From contig NZ_CP019704.1 in NCBI RefSeq assembly GCF_002005425.1, positions 1,116,001 through 1,180,000 of the forward strand: a DNA stretch of 64,000 bases, read 5' to 3'. The stretch comes from Polaribacter sp. BM10 (lineage in GTDB: Bacteria > Bacteroidota > Bacteroidia > Flavobacteriales > Flavobacteriaceae). Position numbers and translations under genes: made by a program. Positions 16,008-23,727 of this stretch are shown here, in pieces (position 1 is the stretch's first letter; every line of letters starts with the position of its first letter). The notes beneath the pieces were generated by a model. The model was not told where the DNA came from. It searched no databases and was given only the letters and a program-made list of their open reading frames with translations.

Positions 16008-17942
16008 TTATAATTTTGTAGTTAAAATCGTACTTCCTTTTTCTGATAGTTCTATAACATCATTCCATATAAAACTTTCTCCGGTAATTAAGTTTTTAAA
16101 CTTCTTGCCTTTTAAACCAACTTCTTTAAATCGATTTAAATCTAACGAAATTGAAGTTTTATTTTTATTAATAATATGAACAACTACCTCATCATTATAA
16201 TTTCGGAATAAAAAATAAGTTCCTTTATATGGTGCAAAATGTAAAGTTTTACCCTGTTTAATGGCATCACTATTTTTACGATAATTTAAAATTGTAGCTA
16301 CAAAATCTTGCATCGATTTTTGCTCTTCTGATAAACCTTCTCTTGTAAAAGCATTTATTACATCGTCTTTAAAACCTCCAGGAAAATCGGTTCTTATCAA
16401 ACCATGGTCTCCAGGCTTTGCAGTATCATTCATTAAAATTTCTGTACCGTAATATATTTGAGGAATTCTAGGCAACATCAAAATATAACTTAATGCCATT
16501 TTTGCTTTTACAGCGTCTTCCTGCACTTCAGTAAACAACCTACTTTTATCATGATTATCTAAAAAAACCATAATATCTTTTGGTGAAGCATAATAAAAAT
16601 CATTTGCCAAACCTTCGTATAATTTTACCAAACCTTTGTCCCAAGATTCTTCCTCATTAATACCTTCAATAATGGCTTTTTGCATTGGAAAATCCATCGT
16701 AGATTTTAAATTAGACTCATAACCATCTTTGTTTTTTGCGCCTTTTTGCCAATAACCTACCAATAAAGGATTGTAACTCCATTCTTCTCCTACAATAGAA
16801 AAATTAGGATATTCATGCATAATTGCACCAGCCCAATCAGACATAAAATCTTTGTCTGGATAAGGATAAGTGTCTTGTCTAATTCCGCCTAAACCTAACG
16901 TTTCAATCCACCAAATACTATTCTGAATAATATATTTTGCTAAATACGGATTCCTCTGATTTAAATCTGGCATTGTCGATACAAACCAACCTTCGTTATT
17001 TCCTTTTCTATCACTTTCTGAAGCATAAGAATCTTGATTTGTAGTTCTTCTATGATTAGAATTTATGTTGGTTTTATTATTCCAGTTTTCTATGTTTTCT
17101 TCATAATTCTTTTGATTATTTACCCAATCTTCAAAAGGTAAATCTTTCATCCACCAATGTTCTAAACCGCAATGATTTGCAACCTGATCCATTATCAATT
17201 TCATGCCTCTTTTTCTTAATTCATCTGCTAATTTTTTATAGTCAGATAAATTACCAAAACGAGGATCTACTTTATAATAATCTGTAATTGCATATCCGTG
17301 GTAAGAACCATTGTACATGTTATTCTCTAACACCGGTGTTGGCCAAACCGAAGTAAAACCAAGGTTTTCTATATAATCTAAATGATTTGTTATTCCTTGT
17401 ATATCACCACCATGACGCTTATAACCATGCGATCTATCAATTGTAGTTTCATGTAAATTTTTGTTGATATCATTAGATGCATCTGCATTTGCAAAACGAT
17501 CTGGAGTAATTAAATAAATAGCATCAGAATTATTAAAACCTATAAAATCTTCTGCAGCTTTTACTCGAGATTTCAACTCGTAAGTATGTATTTTTTTAGA
17601 ACCGTTTTCGAATTTAAAAACAATGTCAAATTTACCTGGTTTTGTGTTTTTATCAATATCTAAATCAATAAAAAGGTAATTTTTACTTTTTGCTTTGTTT
17701 ACTTTCTTAATTGTAACGCCTGCGTAAGAAATTGTTGGTGTAGCATTGCCAATACTTTCTTCTTTTACTAATAATTGTAGTGATGTATTTTTAAAATCTA
17801 CAAACCAATTGGGTGGTTCTACTCTTTCTAAAAAAGTATTAGAAATAGAAACCTCAGAAACATTTTTAGAGGATTCTGATGTATTACAAGATTGTAAAGC
17901 AACTAAAATTGCAACTAAAAAAATGTTTCTGATAAGTTTCAT
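16008..17942 (-). CDS. GH13 neopullulanase/cyclomaltodextrinase, SusA-like lipoprotein
   Basis: This 644-residue enzyme has a lipobox (LQSC, Cys19) and an N-terminal beta domain (about 30-130) typical of cyclomaltodextrinases and neopullulanases. The GH13 barrel has D357 (GGIRQDTYPYP), E386 (SIVGEEWSY) and D465 (LDNHDKSRLF). A small beta domain closes the protein. These enzymes open cyclodextrins and cut pullulan or short maltodextrins in the periplasm. Bacteroides SusA is the reference, and the match to it rests on domain order and motifs. The gene follows GH65 by 11 bases in the leftward operon. Confidence 0.9.
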   Translation of the reverse strand: MKLIRNIFLVAILVALQSCNTSESSKNVSEVSISNTFLERVEPPNWFVDFKNTSLQLLVKEESIGNATPTISYAGVTIKKVNKAKSKNYLFIDLDIDKNTKPGKFDIVFKFENGSKKIHTYELKSRVKAAEDFIGFNNSDAIYLITPDRFANADASNDINKNLHETTIDRSHGYKRHGGDIQGITNHLDYIENLGFTSVWPTPVLENNMYNGSYHGYAITDYYKVDPRFGNLSDYKKLADELRKRGMKLIMDQVANHCGLEHWWMKDLPFEDWVNNQKNYEENIENWNNKTNINSNHRRTTNQDSYASESDRKGNNEGWFVSTMPDLNQRNPYLAKYIIQNSIWWIETLGLGGIRQDTYPYPDKDFMSDWAGAIMHEYPNFSIVGEEWSYNPLLVGYWQKGAKNKDGYESNLKSTMDFPMQKAIIEGINEEESWDKGLVKLYEGLANDFYYASPKDIMVFLDNHDKSRLFTEVQEDAVKAKMALSYILMLPRIPQIYYGTEILMNDTAKPGDHGLIRTDFPGGFKDDVINAFTREGLSEEQKSMQDFVATILNYRKNSDAIKQGKTLHFAPYKGTYFLFRNYNDEVVVHIINKNKTSISLDLNRFKEVGLKGKKFKNLITGESFIWNDVIELSEKGSTILTTKL

Positions 17943-17953
17943 GAACTACTAAT

Positions 17954-20260
17954 TTAAACTGTTAATAAGCTGTTAGGAGATACAACAACTTTTTCTCCGT
18001 TTACTAAAATGTTTATTTCTTGTTTTCCGTTTAACTCAAAACTTGTTCCGTTTTGAGAAACGTTAACTGTAATTACTTGATTTCTAAAATTTACTTTAAA
18101 AGAGTAAGATTTCCAGCCATCTGGTATTCTTGGTGTAAAAGAAAGTGTATTATTTACAATTCTCATACCTCCAAAACCTTCTACAATACTCATCCAAGTT
18201 CCTGCCATAGAAGTAATGTGTAAACCTTCTTCTACTTCATGATTATAATCATCTAAATCTAATCTAGAAGTTCTTAAGTAAAATTCGTAAGCTTGCTCCA
18301 TTCTACCTAATTTTGCAGCCTGAATACTGTGTACACAAGGCGATAAAGAACTTTCATGAACCGTAAATGGCTCGTAAAAATCGAAATGACGCTCTAATTC
18401 TTCCGTAGAAAATTGATCTTCGAACATATAAAAACCTTGTAAAGTATCGGCTTGCTTTATGTACGGAGAACGTAAAATTCTATCCCAACTCCATTTTTGG
18501 TTAATTGGTCTTTGACTTTTATCTAAATCTGCAACAGTAATTAATTCTTTATCTAAGAATCCATCTTGTTGCAAGTAAACATTATGCTTTTCTGAAAAAG
18601 GAAAATACATGTTGTCTGCAACATTTTTCCAAGAAGCTAATTCTTCTTCCGTAAAGTTTACTTTTTCTTTAATTCTGATATAATCTGAAATATGATCATT
18701 TTTAACAATATCAATATTTTCTAAAGCATATTCAATACACCATTTTGCAATATAATTTGTATAAAAATTATTGTTGATGTTATTTTCATATTCATTAGGA
18801 CCCGTTACACCTAACATTACAAACTTTTCTTTATCTGCAGAAAAGTTTACTCTTTGATGCCAAAAACGTGCAATTCCTATTAAAACTTCCAATCCTTTTT
18901 CTGGAATGTAAGAGTAATCTTCTGTAAAACGGAAGTAATTAAAAATAGCAAATGCAATGGCACCATTTCTATGAATTTCTTCGAAGGTAATTTCCCATTC
19001 ATTATGGCATTCTTCTCCGTTCATTGTTACCATTGGATACAGTGCTGCTCCGTTTTTAAAACCTAATTTAGCTGCATTTTCAATAGCTTTTTCTAAATGC
19101 TCGTATCTGTATTCTAGCAAAGTTCTTGCTACAGATTGATCTTTAGTTGCCATGTAAAAAGGAATACAATATGCTTCGGTATCCCAATACGTACTTCCAC
19201 CATATTTTTCTCCAGTAAATCCTTTAGGTCCAATATTTAAAGAAGCGTCTGTACCTAAATACGTTTGGTTTAATTGAAAAATATTAAAACGGATTCCTTG
19301 TTGTGCCTTTACATCACCTTCAATCGTAATATCAGACATTTTCCAGATTTGTGCCCAAGACTGAATTTGCATTTCTAACAATGCATCAAAACCAAAACTT
19401 ACGGCTTTATCTAGTGCTTCTTTAGCGGCACTTAATAAAGCTTCTTTTTTATGATTTCTGTCTACAACATAACCACCAAATTTATGAATTGTATACGTTT
19501 CATTCTGTTTTACCTCTTGTGTATAGCTACAAGAAGCTGTTTTATCTGTTTTTGCATTTTCACAATCTGCAGAAACTTCATTACCATTTATAAACAAACG
19601 AGACTGCATAAATGTGCATGTGTAAAAATGCGTTTTCATGGTTCTAGCCTCTATAAAAGACTGCTGATTATTTTGAGAAACTTTTAAAACATCCCAAAAT
19701 TGATCATCCCAATTGGTATCTTCATTTGTAATACCTGCGTCTAAATAAGGTGTGTAGGTAATTTTTGCATCAGAATTTATTGGTGTTACATTGTAACTTA
19801 TTACACCAACTTCATCTAACTCTAAACTTAAAAAACGTTTTGTGTCTACTTTTATTTTTACATCGTTTTGTAAAACAGCTTCAAAACTTCTAGACAACCA
19901 ACCTTCTTTCATGTTAAGTTCTCTCTTAAATTTTGAAACTTCTTTACACGTGTGTAAATCTAATTTTTCGTTATTTACAAGTACATTTATACCAATCCAA
20001 TTTGGAGCGTTTAAAACTTTTGCAAAATATTCTGGATATCCGTTTTTCCACCAACCAACTCTGGTTTTATCTGGATAGTAAACACCTGCAATATAACTAC
20101 CTTGAAATGTACTACCTGTATATTGTTCTTCGAAGTTAGCTCTTTGTCCCATGGCACCATTACCAATACTAAACAAACTTTCTGAAGATTTTACCTTTTG
20201 AGCATCAAACCCTTCTTCTAGAATTGACCATTCATTTGGTTGTATATAATCTTGATTCAT
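17954..20260 (-). CDS. GH65 maltose phosphorylase (cytoplasmic)
   Basis: This 768-residue protein without signal peptide converts maltose and phosphate to glucose and beta-D-glucose 1-phosphate in the cytoplasm. It has the GH65 order: N-terminal beta-sandwich (1-280), helical linker, (alpha/alpha)6 barrel, and C-terminal beta domain. The conserved active-site block ECHNEWEITFEEIHRNG begins near residue 417 and holds the general acid Glu. Kojibiose and trehalose phosphorylases share the fold. Maltose is favoured because beta-phosphoglucomutase, a sugar carrier and alpha-glucanases surround it. It sits 67 bases after pgmB in the operon. Confidence 0.9.
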   Translation of the reverse strand: MNQDYIQPNEWSILEEGFDAQKVKSSESLFSIGNGAMGQRANFEEQYTGSTFQGSYIAGVYYPDKTRVGWWKNGYPEYFAKVLNAPNWIGINVLVNNEKLDLHTCKEVSKFKRELNMKEGWLSRSFEAVLQNDVKIKVDTKRFLSLELDEVGVISYNVTPINSDAKITYTPYLDAGITNEDTNWDDQFWDVLKVSQNNQQSFIEARTMKTHFYTCTFMQSRLFINGNEVSADCENAKTDKTASCSYTQEVKQNETYTIHKFGGYVVDRNHKKEALLSAAKEALDKAVSFGFDALLEMQIQSWAQIWKMSDITIEGDVKAQQGIRFNIFQLNQTYLGTDASLNIGPKGFTGEKYGGSTYWDTEAYCIPFYMATKDQSVARTLLEYRYEHLEKAIENAAKLGFKNGAALYPMVTMNGEECHNEWEITFEEIHRNGAIAFAIFNYFRFTEDYSYIPEKGLEVLIGIARFWHQRVNFSADKEKFVMLGVTGPNEYENNINNNFYTNYIAKWCIEYALENIDIVKNDHISDYIRIKEKVNFTEEELASWKNVADNMYFPFSEKHNVYLQQDGFLDKELITVADLDKSQRPINQKWSWDRILRSPYIKQADTLQGFYMFEDQFSTEELERHFDFYEPFTVHESSLSPCVHSIQAAKLGRMEQAYEFYLRTSRLDLDDYNHEVEEGLHITSMAGTWMSIVEGFGGMRIVNNTLSFTPRIPDGWKSYSFKVNFRNQVITVNVSQNGTSFELNGKQEINILVNGEKVVVSPNSLLTV

Positions 20261-20327
20261 TTTTTTTTCTTTTAAGAGAAAAGAATAGAGAAAAAATAAA
20301 ATTTTCTTATTTCTATCTTCTCCTTTC

Positions 20328-20984
20328 TTATTTTTCTAATAACTCTTTAATAAAATCGGTATTAATTTCTGTGAAGTCTACAAAATTAAATTGGGCTTCT
20401 GATAAGACTTTATCGTCTCCAATACCAATACTTACCATATTAGCTGCATTTGCAGCTTCTACACCAGCAACCGCGTCTTCAAAAACAACACAGTTTTCTG
20501 GCAAAACATTTAATTGTTTTGCAGCCAAAAGAAATACTTCTGGATCTGGTTTTGCTTTTGTAACATTGTTACCGTCTACAATTGTATCGAAATAATGTAA
20601 TAAACCTACTTTTTCTAAAATTGGTTGTGCATTTTTACTTGCAGAACCTAAAGCAATCGGAACATTATTTTCTTTTAAAAATTGTAAAATCTTAGGTACA
20701 TCTGGTAATATTTCTGATGCATCCATGTTTTTTATATACTCTAAATAATCTACATTTTTGTCGATCATCCAAGTATCAAACTCTTCTTTAGTTGCTTCTC
20801 TATTTCCTATTTCTAAAAGAATTTCTAAACAACGTTTTCTACTAACGCCTTTAAATAATTCGTTTTGTTCTTCAGTAAATTCAAAACCTAATTGATTAGC
20901 TAATTTTTTCCAAGCTAAGTAGTGATATTTGGCAGTGTCAACAATAACACCATCCAAATCGAAAATAAATCCTTTCTTATTCAT
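20328..20984 (-). CDS. pgmB: Beta-phosphoglucomutase
   Basis: This 218-residue HAD-superfamily enzyme converts beta-glucose 1-phosphate to glucose 6-phosphate. The DxD motif is D9 and D11 in IFDLDGVIVDTA. The helical cap is in residues 15-95. GSASKN provides the motif II serine, KPDPE motif III, and FEDAVAGVEAA motif IV. Its substrate is exactly the product of the adjacent GH65 phosphorylase, so the two genes form a phosphorolytic maltose-to-glucose-6-phosphate route. It starts 3 bases upstream of the transporter's stop and is almost certainly co-translated with it. Confidence 0.94.
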   Translation of the reverse strand: MNKKGFIFDLDGVIVDTAKYHYLAWKKLANQLGFEFTEEQNELFKGVSRKRCLEILLEIGNREATKEEFDTWMIDKNVDYLEYIKNMDASEILPDVPKILQFLKENNVPIALGSASKNAQPILEKVGLLHYFDTIVDGNNVTKAKPDPEVFLLAAKQLNVLPENCVVFEDAVAGVEAANAANMVSIGIGDDKVLSEAQFNFVDFTEINTDFIKELLEK

Positions 20985-20987
20985 TTT

Positions 20988-22361
20988 TTAATTGTTCTCT
21001 TGATATGTAATTGCATTTTTTTCTGTAATTAAAAAATTACTAAGTCCTGCAATAATTAAACTTAAACCTGCTACAATCATAGCATTAATAGTTTCTTCTC
21101 CTAATAAATTAGATACAAAGTTGATACCTCCTAAAGCTGCAATTATTTGTGGTATTACTATAAACATGTTAAAAATCCCCATAAATACTCCCATTTTGGT
21201 AGGATTTACAGCACTAGATAACATTGCGTAAGGCATAGATAAAATACTACCCCATGCAAAACCGATAAGAATAAATGAAATTGCTAAATATTCTGGTGAA
21301 GGAATAAAATACATTAGAATAAAACCTAATCCTCCTAGTATAAGAGAACCCATATGTATGTACTTTCTGTTGATTCTTCTTTTTCTTGTGTATAATACAA
21401 GAATTAAAGCAAAAGCCATAGAAGATAAACCGTAAATACCCATGTAAGAACCTACTTCGTTAGAAGATTTTTGAAAAGCAGTATTTTCAACATCAAAAGC
21501 AGCTTTTTGTGCTGGATTAGACATTACGTACTCTTTTTCTACAGGAGCAGGTGTTTTAAAAACATGTTCTGTTAATGCAGGGTTTGCCATAGACCACATA
21601 GTGAAAAAAGCAAACCAGCTAAAAAATTGAACTACACCTAACTTTTTCATAATCGTAGGCATGTTTCCAATATTTTCTAAAATATCTGCAACAAATCTAT
21701 TCTTTTGCGCCTTTTCTTCCTCAAAAGCTTGCATGTCTTCTGGCGGATACTCTTTCGTAGTAAAAACAGTATATAAAATACTTAATAAAAATACTACTGC
21801 ACCAATTGTAAAAGCAACTTTAACAGACATTGGCACAATACCAGAGGCTGCAGAATCGCTTACTCCAAATTGAGAAACCATCCAAGGCAAACTACTAGCA
21901 ACCCAAGTACCAACACCAATAATAAGTGTTTGAATTACAAAACCATAAGATCTTTGAGAGCTTGGTAATTTGTCTGCAACTAAAGCTCTAAAAGGCTCCA
22001 TAGAAATGTTAATAGAAGCATCTAAAATCCATAGAAAACCAGCTGCAACCCATAAAGTAGGTGAATGTGGCATTATAATTAACGCCAAAGAACTTAGAAT
22101 AGCACCAATTAAAAAGTAAGGTCTTCTTCGACCCCACTTAGGACTCCAAGTTCTATCACTCATGTAACCAATAATTGGTTGCACAATTAAACCTGTTAAC
22201 GGAGCTGCAACCCAGAGAATAGGAATATCCTCTATTTCTGCACCAAGTGTTTGAAATATTCGAGACATGAAACCACCTGTTAAGGCCATTCCAAATTGAA
22301 TTCCAAGAAACCCAAAACTCATGTTCCAGATTTGCAAGAAACTTAATTTCTTTTTGTTCAT
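20988..22361 (-). CDS. MFS/GPH-type sugar:proton symporter (maltose carrier)
   Basis: This 457-residue inner-membrane carrier has about 12 hydrophobic segments. Signature elements are GIQFGMALTGGFMSRIF near the N-terminus, a cytoplasmic loop SDRTWSPKWGRRRPYFLIG (about 68-86), and GFAWGSILSMPYAMLSS in the second half. These match SLC45/GPH-like sucrose and maltose symporters. The operon supports maltose or short maltodextrins as substrate. It lies between the lacI gene (147 bases upstream) and pgmB (3 bases downstream). The 147-base gap may hold a promoter or operator. Confidence 0.88.
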   Translation of the reverse strand: MNKKKLSFLQIWNMSFGFLGIQFGMALTGGFMSRIFQTLGAEIEDIPILWVAAPLTGLIVQPIIGYMSDRTWSPKWGRRRPYFLIGAILSSLALIIMPHSPTLWVAAGFLWILDASINISMEPFRALVADKLPSSQRSYGFVIQTLIIGVGTWVASSLPWMVSQFGVSDSAASGIVPMSVKVAFTIGAVVFLLSILYTVFTTKEYPPEDMQAFEEEKAQKNRFVADILENIGNMPTIMKKLGVVQFFSWFAFFTMWSMANPALTEHVFKTPAPVEKEYVMSNPAQKAAFDVENTAFQKSSNEVGSYMGIYGLSSMAFALILVLYTRKRRINRKYIHMGSLILGGLGFILMYFIPSPEYLAISFILIGFAWGSILSMPYAMLSSAVNPTKMGVFMGIFNMFIVIPQIIAALGGINFVSNLLGEETINAMIVAGLSLIIAGLSNFLITEKNAITYQENN

Positions 22362-22508
22362 TATCGTTATACTATAAAATTAATATTACGATAAGCATGT
22401 TAGACTTATCAATTATTATCATGTGTGGAATGTAATTTATTGATAAATCGTAATAATGCAACAAAAATAAGCTTAAATTATTAATTTGATAATAAAAACT
22501 TCACAAAT

Positions 22509-22528
22509 CTACGACGACGGTTTCGTAG
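22509..22528. promoter_or_regulatory. Possible second LacI operator at the 3' end of lacI
   Basis: CTACGACGACGGTTTCGTAG is an inverted repeat (CTACGA/TCGTAG). Its core agrees with the reverse complement of the susC-side operator at 13 of 16 positions. It overlaps the last codons of lacI and lies about 150 bp upstream of the transporter start. The overlap with coding sequence makes chance a real alternative. Confidence 0.3.
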
Positions 22529-23531
22529 ATTCTCTAAGCTTCAAATCGCTAGAAATTACAATAGTTTTAGGATTAAATTTTTCGCTTTCATTTTCTATTC
22601 TATTGATAAGCGCCTCTACTGCTTGCTTTCCCATTGTTAAGCCATGTTGAGCAATAGTAGTTATAGAAGGTGTAGAATATTCTGAAATTAAACCGTCTGT
22701 AAAACCGGTTACAGACAATTCTTCTGGTATACGAATACTCTTTTCTTTAGCAATTCTTATAGATTTTGCCGCATAAATTTCATTTACCGCAAAAATTGCA
22801 TCAATATTATGATCAAATACTGGTCTTATTTGTTCTTTAACGTTTTGTTTCTCATCAATTTCAATAATCAAATCTTTATCAATAGGTATTTTTCTTTCTA
22901 AAAGTGCTTTTTCATATCCTTTTCTTCTTAATGTACCCACATTAACGTATTCTGGCGTGGTAAGAATAGCTACTTTTTTACAACCAGTATTTAAAAGATG
23001 CTTAGTTGCTTTGTAGCCTGCACCGAAATCATCAACTACAACTTTATCACATAAGATTTCATCTACTACCCTATCTAAAAGAACTAATGGTATTTCTTCT
23101 GATACTAGATCTTGAAAATGTTTAAAATCCTTATTTGCAAGGGTTTCGTTTGCTATTGATACAATTAAACCATCTACACTACCATTAGACAAGACCTTTA
23201 AGTTTTCGACTTCTTTAGTATGAGACTCATCAGAAAAACACACCATTATTCTATAACCTTTATCATGCGCACCTTCTTCTATACCTTTAATAATAGTAGA
23301 AAAAAAGTGATGTACTATTTTAGGGAGTATAACACCAATCAGTTTTGTTTTTTGATTTCTTAATTGTAGCGCTAAATTATTGGGCTTATAATTGTATAGA
23401 TCTGCATAAGCTTGAATTTTTTCTTTTGTTTCTTTACTAATTTCGTGGCTGTCTTTTAACGCTTTAGAAACTGTTGAAGTAGAAACCCCTAATTCTTTAG
23501 CTATTGTTTTTATGGTAACTTTTTGCTTCAT
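22509..23531 (-). CDS. LacI-family transcriptional regulator of the alpha-glucan locus
   Basis: This 340-residue regulator has an N-terminal helix-turn-helix (VTIKTIAKELGVSTSTVSKAL, about residues 5-25), a hinge helix (NNLALQLRNQKT) and a periplasmic-binding-protein-like sensor domain (60-335). It probably senses a maltose-type sugar and controls both arms of the locus. It lies between the leftward catabolic genes, which it heads, and the rightward susC operon. A palindrome resembling a LacI operator is in the 196-bp region upstream. Flavobacterial alpha-glucan loci often use LacI-type control, unlike Bacteroides starch loci that use SusR. Confidence 0.92.
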   Translation of the reverse strand: MKQKVTIKTIAKELGVSTSTVSKALKDSHEISKETKEKIQAYADLYNYKPNNLALQLRNQKTKLIGVILPKIVHHFFSTIIKGIEEGAHDKGYRIMVCFSDESHTKEVENLKVLSNGSVDGLIVSIANETLANKDFKHFQDLVSEEIPLVLLDRVVDEILCDKVVVDDFGAGYKATKHLLNTGCKKVAILTTPEYVNVGTLRRKGYEKALLERKIPIDKDLIIEIDEKQNVKEQIRPVFDHNIDAIFAVNEIYAAKSIRIAKEKSIRIPEELSVTGFTDGLISEYSTPSITTIAQHGLTMGKQAVEALINRIENESEKFNPKTIVISSDLKLRESTKPSS

Positions 23532-23601
23532 ATTTTACAAAAATGCAATTTTTAATAGTCTTTTTTAATAATTTAATGATATTTTAAGTAAAGTTGTCAA
23601 C

Positions 23602-23617
23602 ACGAAACCGATTTCGT
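23602..23617. promoter_or_regulatory. Candidate LacI operator upstream of susC
   Basis: ACGAAACCGATTTCGT is an inverted repeat with 6-bp arms (ACGAAA/TTTCGT) and a central CpG, the style of LacI-family operators. It lies in the divergent lacI/susC region, 110 bp before susC. A -7-like TGTATTTG (23632-23639, one mismatch to TAnnTTTG) is just downstream, so bound regulator would cover the -33 region. Confidence 0.6.
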
Positions 23618-23727
23618 AACTTTTAAAATATTGTATTTGCGAATCTAACTTCTATATTTACAGAGTGGAATGTAAATTTATTGTTAATAACAAATTCAAA
23701 ATATAGTTATTATTTAACAAATTATAC

